DNA of 64,000 bases from Mycolicibacterium arenosum (GCF_024320865.1 NZ_JANDBD010000002.1:124001-188000); one strand, 5' to 3'. Positions 36,140-48,494 are shown, counted from the first letter of the stretch. The notes: generated by a model not told the origin, from the sequence alone. Numbers and translations are program-made.

Positions 36140-37153
36140 ATGGCATACGAACGGAATCCCAAGCGCTCTTGCACCGCGCTGCTCGCGGTGCTGGCGGTCG
36201 TCGCGGCGTTCCTCGCGCCGTCGGCCGCCGCCGAACCGGTAGACGACCTCGCGCTTGCCGCGTCGGTGGAACCGGCCGTCGCTCGCATCGACACGACGAT
36301 CCCGAGCCAGCGGGCGATCGGCGCCGGAACGGGCGTGGTCCTCGACGCCGGGGGCGCGGTTCTGACCAACTTCCACGTGGTGCAGGGCGCCGAGGTGATC
36401 AACGTGTCGGTGGCGAACCGCTCGTTCGACGCCGACCTCCTCGGCTACGACCGCGGCGCCGACATCGCCGTACTTCAACTGCGCGGGGCGTCGGACCTTC
36501 CGGTCGCGCCGATCGGCGACGTCAACGGCTTGTCCGTCGGCGAGCCGGTCGTGGCCCTCGGCAACGCGAGCGGATCGGGGCGTCCGCTCACGCGTGAAGT
36601 CGGAACCGTCACCGGGTTCGGGCGGTCGGTCACCGCCGAGGACTCCCTGACGGGGAATTCGGAGGAACTGCAGGGTCTCATCGAGTTCGCTGCTCCGGTT
36701 CGAGCGGGCGACTCCGGAGGTCCCGTCATCGACGACGGCGGCGTCGTCGGGCTGACCACCGCGGCCACGGTGAATTTCCGGATGGGACCGGGCGGCCAGG
36801 GCTTCGCGATACCGATCGACCGCGCGCTCGGGATCGCCGGTCAGATCCGCTCGGGAGCGCGCAGCGACACCGTGCACATCGGCCCGCCCTCGCTCCTGGG
36901 CGTCGGTGTGCCCACCGCGGGCAGCGGCGACAGCGGACTGGTGCTGAGCGAGGTGCTCATCGGTGGTTCCGCCGACCGAGCGGGGCTGCGGCCCGGTGAC
37001 ACGCTGGTCTCCGTCGCCGGAGTGCCGGTCGATTCCGCGACCGGACTCACGGACGTCCTCGACCGGCACTACCCCGGTGAGAGCATCGACGTGACGTGGA
37101 TCGACACCACCGGCCAGCAACGCACCGCACCGGTGACGCTCGACACCTTCTAA
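36140..37153 (+). CDS. Secreted trypsin-like serine protease with PDZ domain (HtrA/PepA-like)
   Basis: 337 aa from ATG 36140 (an in-frame TTG at 36131 is less likely). Signal peptide about 1-31 (TALLAVLAVVAAFLAPSAAA). Catalytic His in LTNFHVV, Asp in GADIAVLQL, Ser in AGDSGGPVI, so it should be active. The PDZ domain is at about 250-330 (GGSADRAGLRPGDTLVSVAG). No membrane anchor after the signal, so it is released or wall-associated, as with M. tuberculosis PepA. Probably degrades or cleaves misfolded or exported proteins. Confidence 0.9.
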   Translation: MAYERNPKRSCTALLAVLAVVAAFLAPSAAAEPVDDLALAASVEPAVARIDTTIPSQRAIGAGTGVVLDAGGAVLTNFHVVQGAEVINVSVANRSFDADLLGYDRGADIAVLQLRGASDLPVAPIGDVNGLSVGEPVVALGNASGSGRPLTREVGTVTGFGRSVTAEDSLTGNSEELQGLIEFAAPVRAGDSGGPVIDDGGVVGLTTAATVNFRMGPGGQGFAIPIDRALGIAGQIRSGARSDTVHIGPPSLLGVGVPTAGSGDSGLVLSEVLIGGSADRAGLRPGDTLVSVAGVPVDSATGLTDVLDRHYPGESIDVTWIDTTGQQRTAPVTLDTF

Positions 37154-37201
37154 CCAACCGGCGAGGCGCCGGCCGCCGCGCGGCCCTGGAATGATCGCGC
37201 C

Positions 37202-38418
37202 GTGCTGATCGGTGTCATCGCCTTCGCGATCGTGCTCGCCGCCTGGTCGCTGTGTGCACGCAGGCTGGAGCTGCGACAGGTCGGGGCGCCGCTGGTGCTC
37301 GTGCTGGCGGGCGTAGCGGTCGGATTCGTCGTCTCCGACGAGCTGAACGCCACGTTGAACACCGAGGTCGCTCAGCGAATGGCCGAGGTGATCCTCGCGA
37401 TCCTGCTGTTCGTCGACGCCACCGACGTGCGCGGCGGGTTGTTCGGCCGCGATCCGCGATCCGCCATCCGCGTGTTGTTCGTGGCGATGCCGCTGGCACT
37501 CGCGGCCGGTGTCGGCCTCGGGCTGTGGCTGCTGCCGGGACTGTCGTGGGCCGTCGTGCTGATCATCGCCTGCGTCGTGGTACCCGTGGACTTCGCACCG
37601 GCCTCATCGGCGCTACGCGATCCGCGCATCCCGGAGCGTGTACGCGACGCGCTCAATGTCGAGGCCGGTTACAACGACGGCATCGTCTCGCCGCTGTTCA
37701 TCTTCGCGCTCGTGCTGGCGGGCGATCACTCGCACGCCTCGACCCCGCTTGACGCGCTGGCGTCGGCCTTCCCGCAGGCGGTGAAGGCGGTCATCGTGGG
37801 GCTGGCCATTGGCGCGGTCGTCGCGTGGGCGAGTAACGCCGCCGAGCACCGGAACCTGATGACCGCCCAATCCAAGCGCGTCATCCTGGTGGCGGTTCCG
37901 CTGCTGGCGTACACGGGCAGCATCGCCATCCAGGGCAACGGGTTCGTTTCGGCGTTCGTGTGCGGCATCGCCTACGTGGCGCTGCGGAAGACCGCGGAGC
38001 CGGGTGCGCTGAGGGCCGACTTGGAGTTGCTGGACGACATCAGCTTTCTGCTGACGGCGATCATGTGGTTCGTCTTCGGCGCCGCGGCCGTGCTCGCGTT
38101 GTCGGGCGGCGTCCCCCTCGGGCTCGCGGTGTTCTGTCTGCTGGCGCTCACGGTGGTGCGCATGGTGCCGGTGCTCATCGCGCTACTCGGATCACAGTTC
38201 AGCTGGCGGGAAAGAGCCCTGGTCGGCTGGCTGGGACCGCGCGGCACGACGTCGATCGTCTTCGGTCTGCTGGCCTTCAACGTGCTGTCCGACCAAGCCG
38301 AGGTCGACGTGCTGCTCGCCACTGTCCTAACCGTTCTCGGCAGCGTCGTCCTGCACGGTCTGGGTGCGCCGGCCGCCGCGAATGTGTTCGCCCGACGCGG
38401 AGCGAATAAACTGACCGG

Positions 38419-38422
<4 letters not shown>
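37202..38422 (+). CDS. CPA1-type Na+(K+)/H+ antiporter
   Basis: 406 aa with about 12 hydrophobic segments. [39 protein letters not shown] contains the Asp of the ion site and the conserved ExGxND core. [12 protein letters not shown] and [15 protein letters not shown] are typical of the C-terminal half. It exchanges cations for protons across the membrane. GTG start at 37202 with near-consensus AATGAT 6 nt upstream. Its stop overlaps the purL start, and its last codons contain the purL -10 box. Confidence 0.9.
38407..38412 (+). promoter_or_regulatory. -10 box TAAACT for leaderless purL inside the antiporter gene
   Basis: TAAACT matches the mycobacterial TANNNT -10 element and ends 6 nt before the purL GTG, placing the transcription start at the start codon. 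It lies within the last six codons of the antiporter gene, so purL can be expressed separately from the gene it overlaps. Confidence 0.55.
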
Positions 38423-40700
<2,278 letters not shown>

Positions 40701-40704
<4 letters not shown>

Positions 40705-42425
40705 GGGCACCCGCCAACCACAATCACCCCTTACTGGTCTGGGCCTGGGGGCTGATCAGACTCGACTTCGTCGGCGTCGCCTTCGGGGCGCTGTTCTTCT
40801 GCCTGTCGCTGACACCGTCGCTGGTGCCGCGCGACTGGCTGTACCAAGGTCTCATCGGCGGCATCAACGCCTCAATCGGCTACGCGATCGGCGTCGTCGT
40901 CGGAAAAGTCCTCTACTACATCGTGTTACGCGGTCGCACGTGGTGGCCGCCGGAGAAGCGGACGCTGTACTGGCTGAAAGGCGGCATCGTCGTGCTGTCG
41001 GGTGCCGGGAGCCTGCTGATGCTGATCCCCGCGGCGAAGTGGCAGCGCCACGTGTCGGCGCTGATGGGTATGCCGGGGCCGGAGACCCCCGCATACCTGC
41101 GCACCGTGCTCGCCTCGCTGGTGGTCGGCGGCACCTGTGTCGCCGTGGCGCGGGTCGTCCTCGACGCGATCAAACTGCTGGCGCGAACGTTCATCAGGCG
41201 CTGGCACGTGCACCAGGAGGTCGCGCTGGCGGTCGGCACCGCGATCGTCGTGATCGTACTTGTCACGCTGATCAACGGGGTGCTGTACCGCGGCTTCCTG
41301 GCGGGAGCCAACCGGGTGTTCCAGCCGCAGGACTTCGACACCCGGCCGGGGGTCAGTCAGCCGGTGCAGCCGGAGCGCTCGGGAAGTGCGAATTCGTCGG
41401 CGCCGTGGGACACCCTGGGCTATCAGGGCCGCAACTTCGTGGCGACCGGTCCGCACGCCGACGAACTGACCCGTGTCAACGGCAAGCCCGCCAAGGAACC
41501 GATCCGCGTGTACGCGGGCCTGCAGACCGCCGATGACGACGCAGGCCGCATGGACGTCATCCTTCGAGAGCTCGACCGCACCGACGCCTTCAGCCGCGAG
41601 GTGCTGGTGATCGTGCCCACCACCGGCACCGGATGGGTGAATCCCGTTGCCGCACGGGCTATCGAGACGATGTACAACGGGGACACCGCGCTGGTCGCGG
41701 TGCAGTACTCGTATCTGCCGAGCTGGATCTCGTTCCTCGGCGATCGCGAGAAGTCGATGAACTCGGGCCGTCTGCTGGTCGACACCGTTCACGGCCGGTG
41801 GGTGCAACTGCCCGAGAACGCCCGCCCGAAGCTGTTGCTGTACGGCGAGAGCCTCGGATCGATGGCCGGCCAGGGGGCGTTCCCTTGGCTGCCCGATATC
41901 GCCCGGATGGACTTCTCCGCCGTGCTGTGGGTCGGCCCGCCGCACGAGAGCCCGCTGTGGAGCGGGCTGGTGCAGCGCCGCGATCCCGGCACCCCCGAGG
42001 TCCAACCACGCTACGACAACGGCCGCACCGTCCGGTTCAGCGTGGCGGGTGACACCGACGACATCGTGCGGGTCGCCGAACCGAGGTGGGACGGCACCCG
42101 AGTGCTGTTCCTGCAGCACTCGTCGGATCCGATCGTCTGGTGGTCGCCCGATCTGCTGTTCTCGCAACCGGATTGGCTCATCGAGCCGGCGGGTCCCGAT
42201 CGTTCCACGGCGATGCGGTGGTATCCGATCATCACGTTCTGGCAGGTCGGCGCCGACATCATGAACGCCTCGTCGGTGCCCGGCGGGCACGGTCACAACT
42301 ACGGCAACTCGGTGCTCGACGGGTGGGTCGCGGTGGCGCCGCCCGAGGGCTGGACCCCCTCGGACACCGAACGGGTGCGCGCCGCGCTGAAGGACGCCTC
42401 CGGTGCCGACGGGCCCGAGACCTAG
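40701..42425 (+). CDS. Membrane alpha/beta-hydrolase family protein (Abhydrolase_9 type)
   Basis: 574 aa from GTG 40701, overlapping the purL stop. Five or so N-terminal membrane helices (about 13-215, including [21 protein letters not shown]) lead to a hydrolase domain from about 250. [18 protein letters not shown] is the nucleophile elbow and [10 protein letters not shown] may hold the His; [16 protein letters not shown] carries a likely Asp. The domain pair matches Abhydrolase_9_N/Abhydrolase_9. Probably acts on a lipid or ester at the membrane; no substrate is known to me. Confidence 0.87.
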
Positions 42426-43069
42426 TGCCCGGCAGTCGAAGTCGAGCGGTGCTTCTCGCCGCCGGACTGGTGCTCTGGAGCGGTGCGATCGCGCCCCGGC
42501 TGCCGGCGCGCTGGTTGGTGCCGGTGCACGCGACGCTCGGCTCCGGGCTCGTCGCTCTCACCGCGGCTCCACTCGGTCTACGGCCGCCGCAGGTGTGGCG
42601 CGGGCTGCGGTGGGGCGGAGTCGCCGCGGGACTGGTGGCGGCGGGCGTCGCCGCGGTGACGCCGGTCCCTCGGGTGCGGGCGGGCATGGCCGAGCGCACG
42701 ATGCCCGAATCCGCCGTCGGGTGGCTGCTGGTGCACATCCCCGTCGGCACGGTGTGGTCCGAGGAGGCGGCGTTTCGCGCGGTGCTCGGCACCGTAGCCG
42801 CCGATGCGTTCGGTCCGCGATGGGGCGGCCTGCTGCAGGCGGGCGCGTTCGGGCTGTCGCACATCGCGGATGCCCGCGGGGCCGGTGAGCCCGTCGTCGC
42901 GACTGTGGCCGTAACCGGCTTCGCCGGTTGGGTTTTCGCGTGGTTGTACGAACGGTCGGGCAGTATGCTGGCGCCGCTGCTCGCACACCTCGCGGTCAAC
43001 GAGGCCGGTGCCGTCGCCGCGCTGCTGGTGCAGCGTCGTCAGGCGTTGCGTGCGTCGGCCCGCAATTGA
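42425..43069 (+). CDS. CPBP-family intramembrane metalloprotease (CAAX protease/Abi-like)
   Basis: 214 aa from GTG 42425, which shares one base with the previous stop. Six hydrophobic segments. The three CPBP motifs are present: EEAAFR (EExxxR), GLSHIAD (xxxH) and HLAVNEAG (HxxxN), so it should be catalytically competent. Matches Rv0804. Family members include CAAX processing and bacteriocin-immunity proteins; the substrate here is unknown. Its last 31 nt overlap the converging PPOX gene. Confidence 0.88.
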   Translation: MPGSRSRAVLLAAGLVLWSGAIAPRLPARWLVPVHATLGSGLVALTAAPLGLRPPQVWRGLRWGGVAAGLVAAGVAAVTPVPRVRAGMAERTMPESAVGWLLVHIPVGTVWSEEAAFRAVLGTVAADAFGPRWGGLLQAGAFGLSHIADARGAGEPVVATVAVTGFAGWVFAWLYERSGSMLAPLLAHLAVNEAGAVAALLVQRRQALRASARN

Positions 43070-43461
43070 TGCGGCTCGGTGTCGGTGTCGTCGATGCCGA
43101 AACCGATGATGCGCCGCGGAGTGATGCGGATTATCGCGGAGTCCAGCGCGTCACCCGCGGCGCCTTCGGCGGTGGGCGCGGTCGCCTGCTCGGCGGTGCC
43201 GCGGATCTCCAGGCAGCGCACGCGCCACGGGTCGCGGGACGCGATGTCGTCCACGACGAACGCCACCGTCGGATTCGCCGCGATGTTGTGGTACTTGCGG
43301 CTGCGCGACATCTGATAACCGGATATGTCGATGGTGCCGAGTTCGTCGTTGTAGGTGAACCCCACCGGACTGTTCTGCAGAGTTCCGTCCGGCTGCGTCG
43401 TCGCCAGCCTGCCGAGCGTTGACGCGCGAAGGTACTCGATCTCGTGTGGTCTGAAGGTCAT
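43039..43461 (-). CDS. PPOX-class flavin/F420-dependent oxidoreductase
   Basis: 140 aa split beta-barrel protein of the pyridoxamine-phosphate-oxidase-like superfamily. FRPHEIEYLRASTLGRLATTQPDGTLQNSPVGF is the typical opening, and SGYQMSRSRKYHNIAANPTVAFVVDD follows, where Arg/Lys contact the cofactor phosphate. The style fits mycobacterial F420H2-dependent members, but cofactor use cannot be proved from sequence. TAGCGT (minus strand, 43468-43473) lies 6 nt before the ATG. Confidence 0.85.
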   Translation of the reverse strand: MTFRPHEIEYLRASTLGRLATTQPDGTLQNSPVGFTYNDELGTIDISGYQMSRSRKYHNIAANPTVAFVVDDIASRDPWRVRCLEIRGTAEQATAPTAEGAAGDALDSAIIRITPRRIIGFGIDDTDTEPHQLRADARNA

Positions 43462-43567
43462 GTCACGACGCTAGGAGCTCAACCGTTGTTGAGGTCAACT
43501 GTGCCGCGAGTGTTGGCTTGAGCTACGCGAATCCCAGAAACGCGTGGCGGTAATCAACGTTCGCGGG

Positions 43568-44776
43568 TCAGGGGTTGATGGTGTACTCGCCGATCTGTCG
43601 GCCCCACACGTAGTCGATCGCGAAGGGCATGCCGATCTCGACGTGGTTGTAGGGCGCGAGGCTGAAGCCGGTGTCCGTCACCAGGTAGGGGAACGGGTAC
43701 AGATCCCTGGTGACCTTCTGCCAGCACCCCGGCCTGCCCTCCGGTCCGCCCTTGGCGTTCACGCGCGGCAGGTTGTCCGGGTAGACGTACGGATTTCCCG
43801 CGCCGAAGCCCAGCAGCGTGCCGTACTGGTCGAGGGAGTACCCGTTGCCGCCCAGCGAGTCGGCGATCAGCGGCCCGACCTCGGCGTAATTGCGGATCGT
43901 GCAAAGAATCATCCCGCGGTACTCGTCGAGCAGTTGCGTCGTCGGCACCAGGTCCGCCGCCCCGCGCACCAGGTACGGCGCGGCCCGCTCGATAATGTCC
44001 TCGGCGGTGTCCGCGAATCCGACGGCGGCCATCAACGCCCGGTCGACGTCGCGACGGTAGTCGTTGAACGTGCGCGCTGTGGTGACCGCGGCGCCGAGAC
44101 CGTCGAACAGATCCGGGGCGGCGTCGGCGTAGACGTCGGCGAGCCGCGCGACTCCGGCGATGTCGTTGCGCAATCGGGGCATTCGTGGATTCAGATCGCC
44201 GAGGATGACGTTGGCGTCCTCGAGTGACGTGCCGAACCGATCACCGAGCCCGGTCAGCGCCTCCGCCGTCGCCGTCAGCGTCTGGTTCAGCTTGATCGGG
44301 TCCACCTGCTCGGCGATGGAGGTCACCGTCTCGAACAGCGTGTTGAACTCCGTCGTGACCGTGCGGGCGTCGATGCGGGTGCCGGTCGAAACCGATTGCG
44401 GTGACGGGTGTTCCGGTGAGCTGAAGGCGACGTACTTGTTGCCGAACACCGTGCTCGCGGTCACGTCGGCCACCACGTTCGACGGGATCAGGTGCAGAAA
44501 CTCCGGGTCCACTTCGAGCGTCAGCAGCGCGTCCTGGCCGTCGCCGTCGGGTGTCGTGCCGATGCCCGTGACCCGGCCGATCTCGACGCCGTTGAGCGTG
44601 ACCTTCGAACCGGGGTCCACCACCAGGCCCGCACGCGACGACACGACCGTCAGTTCGGTGCGATCGGCGAACGCGCCGCGGAACTGCGCGTAGATGAGCG
44701 CCGCCAGTGCCGCGACGATCACCAGGAAGACCGCGCCCGCTGTCCGATACGGCGGCGCGAAGCGGTCTATCTGCAC
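43568..44776 (-). CDS. Lone MCE-family protein (MlaD domain)
   Basis: 402 aa from GTG 44776; the frame is open further upstream only through the divergent gene. One N-terminal membrane helix (GAVFLVIVAALAALIYAQF), then the MCE/MlaD domain at about 35-115 (LTVVSSRAGLVVDPGSKVTLNGVEIGRVTGI), then a helical region and a C-terminal domain. No lipobox. MCE proteins form lipid-import channels, normally encoded as six mce genes after two yrbE permeases; here there is one gene with no yrbE nearby. TAGTCT (minus strand, 44785-44790) is 8 nt upstream of the start. Confidence 0.92.
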   Translation of the reverse strand: MQIDRFAPPYRTAGAVFLVIVAALAALIYAQFRGAFADRTELTVVSSRAGLVVDPGSKVTLNGVEIGRVTGIGTTPDGDGQDALLTLEVDPEFLHLIPSNVVADVTASTVFGNKYVAFSSPEHPSPQSVSTGTRIDARTVTTEFNTLFETVTSIAEQVDPIKLNQTLTATAEALTGLGDRFGTSLEDANVILGDLNPRMPRLRNDIAGVARLADVYADAAPDLFDGLGAAVTTARTFNDYRRDVDRALMAAVGFADTAEDIIERAAPYLVRGAADLVPTTQLLDEYRGMILCTIRNYAEVGPLIADSLGGNGYSLDQYGTLLGFGAGNPYVYPDNLPRVNAKGGPEGRPGCWQKVTRDLYPFPYLVTDTGFSLAPYNHVEIGMPFAIDYVWGRQIGEYTINP

Positions 44777-44794
44777 GGTTTGCGAGACTAGGGT

Positions 44795-45187
44795 ATGGCG
44801 CCTCGCCGCAGTGCGGATCCGACGAGAACCCGAGAAGCGGTGGTGGCGATCGCCGACTGGCTCGCCGACGACGCAGCGCCCGCGCCCGACCGGGCCGCCC
44901 TGGCCGAGGCCGTCCGGCTCACCGCCCGCACCCTCGCCGCACAGGCGCCCGGCGCGACGGTGGAACTTCGGGTGCCGCCCTTCGTTGCGGTGCAGTGCAT
45001 TTCGGGACTCAGTCACACCAGGGGCAATCCGCCCAACGTCGTCGAGACCGACGCCAGAACGTGGCTCCTGCTGGCAACTGGCCTACGCACCCTGCCGGAG
45101 GCCGTCGCCGACGGCACGCTGCAGCTGTCCGGGTCCCGTGCCGGCGAGCTGGCCGACTGGTTGCCGATCGTCAGCCTGGCGAGGTGA
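44795..45187 (+). CDS. Sterol-carrier-protein-like (SCP_3 type) protein, Rv0807-like
   Basis: 130 aa, the length of Rv0807. TRTLAAQAPGATVELRVPPFVAVQCISG, then GNPPNVVETDARTWLLLATG, and GTLQLSGSRAGELADWLPI resemble the bacterial SCP orthologue family with its SGSRA-xDL signature. It may bind a lipid or act as a partner domain. A TAGGGT box (44789-44794) abuts the ATG directly, too close for normal initiation, so the true start may be the in-frame GTG at 44840, or another promoter is used. It is divergent from the lone mce gene with 18 bp between. Confidence 0.82.
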   Translation: MAPRRSADPTRTREAVVAIADWLADDAAPAPDRAALAEAVRLTARTLAAQAPGATVELRVPPFVAVQCISGLSHTRGNPPNVVETDARTWLLLATGLRTLPEAVADGTLQLSGSRAGELADWLPIVSLAR

Positions 45188-45326
45188 ACACCACTGTTCG
45201 ATCGTGAAATGGATGGCGTCGTCCCGGTGTTGCAGATTCCGTCGACACCGCCGTTCGATTCCGACAACGGCGGCATCTACCCGTAGACTGAGCAACGTCA
45301 CCCACAGCCCCCAGGGAGCAGCCATC

Positions 45327-46871
45327 GTGACCGTCGAGCCGTCGCCCGAATATCAGGACGAGGACCCGAAAGAGGAGTGTGGCGTCTTCGGCGTCTGGGC
45401 TCCCGGCGAAGAAGTGGCGAAGCTCACTTACTACGGTCTCTATGCCCTGCAACACCGTGGGCAGGAGGCGGCGGGTATCGCCGTCGCCGACGGTTCTCAG
45501 GTGCTGGTGTTCAAGGATCTGGGCCTCGTCAGCCAGGTGTTCGACGAGCAGACCCTGGCCGCCATGCCCGGCCACGTCGCCGTCGGGCACTGCCGCTACT
45601 CCACGACCGGCTCGACCACGTGGGAGAACGCACAGCCGGTTTTCCGCAACACCGCCGCGGGCACCGGAGTCGCCCTCGGCCACAACGGCAATCTGGTCAA
45701 CACCACGGAACTCGCCGCCCGAGCACGCGACGCCGGCCTGATGGGCAAGAGCGGCGCGACCGCGGCCACCACCGACTCCGACATCCTCGGTGCGCTGCTG
45801 GCGCACGGTGCCGCCGACGCCACCCTCGAACAGGCCGCCCTCGACCTGCTGCCGACCGTCCGCGGCGCCTTCTGCCTGACCTTCATGGACGAGAACACGC
45901 TGTATGCAGCGCGCGACCCGCACGGGGTGCGGCCGCTGTCGCTCGGCCGTCTCGACCGCGGCTGGGTGGTCGCGTCGGAGACCGCCGCGCTCGACATCGT
46001 CGGCGCCTCGTTCGTCCGCGACATCGAACCCGGTGAGCTGCTGGCCATCGACGCCGACGGCGTCCGGTCCACCCGCTTCGCCAACCCGACGCCCAAGGGC
46101 TGCGTCTTCGAGTACGTCTACCTGGCGCGCCCGGACAGCGTCATCGGTGGCCGCTCCGTCCACGCCACGCGCGTCGACATCGGCCGCAGGCTCGCGGCCG
46201 AGATGCCGGTCGAGGCCGATCTCGTCATCGGCGTTCCGGAGTCGGGGACACCCGCAGCGGTCGGCTACGCGCAGGGCTCGGGCATCCCGTTCGGCCAGGG
46301 CCTGATGAAGAACGCCTACGTGGGCCGCACCTTCATCCAGCCGTCGCAGACCATCCGTCAGCTCGGTATCCGGCTCAAGCTCAACCCGCTCAAAGAGGTC
46401 ATCCGCGGCAAGCGGCTGATCGTGGTCGACGACTCGATCGTGCGCGGCAACACCCAGCGCGCTCTGATCAGAATGCTGCGGGAGGCCGGTGCCGTCGAGG
46501 TGCACGTGCGGATCGCGTCGCCGCCGGTGAAGTGGCCCTGCTTCTACGGCATCGACTTCGCCACGCCCGCCGAACTCATCGCCAACGCCTCGAGCAACGC
46601 CGCGGAATACGACGAGATGATCGACGGCGTGCGGCGGGCCATCGGCGCGGACACCCTCGGCTACATCAGCAGGCAGGGCATGATCGCCGCGACCGAACAG
46701 CCCGCGTCCCGGCTGTGCTCGGCGTGCTTCGACGGCAACTACCCGATCGAGCTGCCGAGTGAGTCGGCACTGGGCAAGAACGTCATCGAGCACATGCTCG
46801 CGAACGCGGCGCGCACCAACGCAACGGTGCAGACCGACAACGACAACGTGTCGGCGCTGCGGCGGCCCTGA
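45327..46871 (+). CDS. purF: Amidophosphoribosyltransferase, first step of purine biosynthesis
   Basis: 514 aa from GTG 45327 with AGGGAG (45313-45318) upstream. TAGACT at 45284-45289 is a -10 box, so this pur gene has a real leader of about 30 nt. The catalytic Cys18 in KEECGVFGVW must be exposed by removal of a 17-residue propeptide. LIVVDDSIVRGNTQRALIRMLREAGA is the PRPP-binding loop; SRLCSACFDGNYPI and other Cys suit the Fe-S type of enzyme. It makes phosphoribosylamine from PRPP and glutamine. Matches Rv0808. Confidence 0.97.
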   Translation: MTVEPSPEYQDEDPKEECGVFGVWAPGEEVAKLTYYGLYALQHRGQEAAGIAVADGSQVLVFKDLGLVSQVFDEQTLAAMPGHVAVGHCRYSTTGSTTWENAQPVFRNTAAGTGVALGHNGNLVNTTELAARARDAGLMGKSGATAATTDSDILGALLAHGAADATLEQAALDLLPTVRGAFCLTFMDENTLYAARDPHGVRPLSLGRLDRGWVVASETAALDIVGASFVRDIEPGELLAIDADGVRSTRFANPTPKGCVFEYVYLARPDSVIGGRSVHATRVDIGRRLAAEMPVEADLVIGVPESGTPAAVGYAQGSGIPFGQGLMKNAYVGRTFIQPSQTIRQLGIRLKLNPLKEVIRGKRLIVVDDSIVRGNTQRALIRMLREAGAVEVHVRIASPPVKWPCFYGIDFATPAELIANASSNAAEYDEMIDGVRRAIGADTLGYISRQGMIAATEQPASRLCSACFDGNYPIELPSESALGKNVIEHMLANAARTNATVQTDNDNVSALRRP

Positions 46872-46900
46872 CCGACGCGCCGCTGTCCGGATGCTGAAAC

Positions 46901-47881
46901 CTACTGCGGCTCAGGAGAACTCAGCCGCGCCAGATGCCTACGGTCGCCCTTGGGCGCGGTCCCGTCGCTCTGCAGCGCTTTGACCACGGCTTCCCGATAG
47001 GGCGTCAACCCGCCGGGCCGCGCCGGAATCACCGTTTCTATGTCGTGCTCGAGGCAGATCGCGTCGCAGTGCAGCGATTCGACCAGAGGCCGTGCCAATC
47101 CGGCCGGAATCGGCGTCACCAGACCCACCCACCAGCTCGCGATCGACGGCGTCAGCAGCGGCAGCACGATGATGACCCGCTTGCTCAGGCCTGCGACGTC
47201 GGCGTAGCCCTGCATCGCGTCGCCGTACTCCATGACGTCCGGTCCACCCACGTCCCAGGTGCGCGACTCCGGCACGGCGGCGGTCGCCGCCTCGACGAGG
47301 TAGTGCAGTACGTCGTCGATCGCGATCGGCTGAATCTTGTTGTGCACCCACTTGGGAGTAGTCATCACGGGCAACCGGTCGGTGAGGTGTCGCACCATCT
47401 CGAACGACGCGGAGCCCGAACCGATGACGATGCCCGCCTGCAGCACGATCGTCTCGATACCCGATTCGATGAGGACGTCGCCGACGGCCGTGCGCGACCG
47501 TAGATGCGGTGACAGCTCCCCGTCCGGGTGCAGGCCCGACAGGTACACGAAGCGCTGCACACCCGCCCGCTTGGCTGCCTCGGCGACGTTGTGCGCCGAT
47601 TCGGCCTCCGCCTTCACGAAGTCGGCCGACGTGCCCATCGAGTGCACCAGGTAGTAGACGACGTCGACGTCCTGGAACGCGGACACCAGGGAGTCGGGGT
47701 CGTTCAGATCGCCCTTGGCCACCTCGACGCGGTCACGCCACGGAGCGTCGGCCAATTTCTCGGGGTTGCGCGCCAACGCACGGACCGTGTGCCCGCGGTC
47801 CAGCAGTTCGGGTACGAGGTGCCCGCCGATGTATCCGGTCGCGCCTGTCACCAGGCAACGACGTTCGGGTGGTTGCGTCAA
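46901..47881 (-). CDS. Atypical SDR / NAD(P)H-binding protein (NmrA/YbjT-like)
   Basis: 326 aa. CLVTGATGYIGGHLVPELLDRGHTVRALARNPEKL is the NADP-binding start; VYYLVHSMG, YLSGLHPDG and GSGSASFEMVRHLTDRLPVM are characteristic of the group. Related proteins often carry a C-terminal DUF2867 domain, which is absent here. The TTG at 47881 is preceded by a strong GGAGGA (47886-47891, minus strand), supporting this rare start. Function unknown; the family includes sugar-nucleotide and quinone reductase-like proteins. Confidence 0.85.
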   Translation of the reverse strand: MTQPPERRCLVTGATGYIGGHLVPELLDRGHTVRALARNPEKLADAPWRDRVEVAKGDLNDPDSLVSAFQDVDVVYYLVHSMGTSADFVKAEAESAHNVAEAAKRAGVQRFVYLSGLHPDGELSPHLRSRTAVGDVLIESGIETIVLQAGIVIGSGSASFEMVRHLTDRLPVMTTPKWVHNKIQPIAIDDVLHYLVEAATAAVPESRTWDVGGPDVMEYGDAMQGYADVAGLSKRVIIVLPLLTPSIASWWVGLVTPIPAGLARPLVESLHCDAICLEHDIETVIPARPGGLTPYREAVVKALQSDGTAPKGDRRHLARLSSPEPQ

Positions 47882-47953
47882 CCGGTCCTCCGTCTGTATC
47901 TCTCGCTCCGTATTCGGAGCGGGCGAGTGTTCGGATGATGACCGCTGGCGGCC

Positions 47954-48385
47954 CTACTCAAACGGGCAGCCGGGGTTGGGTACGTCGTTGGCCAGCGGTT
48001 CGCCGGCGGGTTCGATGTAGCCGACCCACATCACCAGCGGCACCGGGCCGAGATTGCGGCCGACGTGGACGTATCCGGGACCGCTGCGCTCGGTGATCGG
48101 ATCGCCCACGTTGTACACGCCGTCGACCGCACAATCGGTGGCGTCGTAGTGGGTCAGCGTGCCCTCGCGGATCACGCCGTAGACCTGACCGGGATGCCAG
48201 TGCCAGCCGGTGCTGCCGCCGGGCTGGATGGTGATCTCCCTGGTCACGTAGTCGACGCCGTCGACCGTCGACTGCGCCAACACCTTGGCGGACACTCCGA
48301 CACCCGGCGTGGCGTGGGCAGTGGGGGTGAGGGCTGCGAGCAGTGCCGCGGCGACGAGCGGCGCCGCGAGGCGTAGTCGGGTCAC
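47954..48385 (-). CDS. Secreted cupin-domain protein
   Basis: 143 aa from GTG 48385. The signal peptide is about 1-25 (LAAPLVAAALLAALTPTAHA, cleavage after AHA). The single cupin barrel has GGSTGWHWHPGQVYGVIREGTLTHYD, whose two His and a Gln/Glu could bind a metal, and a second motif GYVHVGRNLGPVPLVMWV. Exported or periplasmic. Two cysteines (DCAVDG, NPGCPFE) could form a disulfide. Role unknown. Confidence 0.85.
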   Translation of the reverse strand: MTRLRLAAPLVAAALLAALTPTAHATPGVGVSAKVLAQSTVDGVDYVTREITIQPGGSTGWHWHPGQVYGVIREGTLTHYDATDCAVDGVYNVGDPITERSGPGYVHVGRNLGPVPLVMWVGYIEPAGEPLANDVPNPGCPFE

Positions 48386-48494
48386 AATCGCAGAGCGTCG
48401 CACACCGCGCGGTTGCCGCGCGGTGGTCTGCCCGAACTCGCGCCGACCGATGGCGCGTGCACCGTGTAGGTGCCGACCGGTACCCTTGGGCGCG

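Noticed and set aside
45209..45286. 25-codon ORF (MDGVVPVLQIPS onward) before purF
   Set aside because: No ribosome site or promoter at the right distance, and its stop overlaps the purF -10 box. Not enough support.
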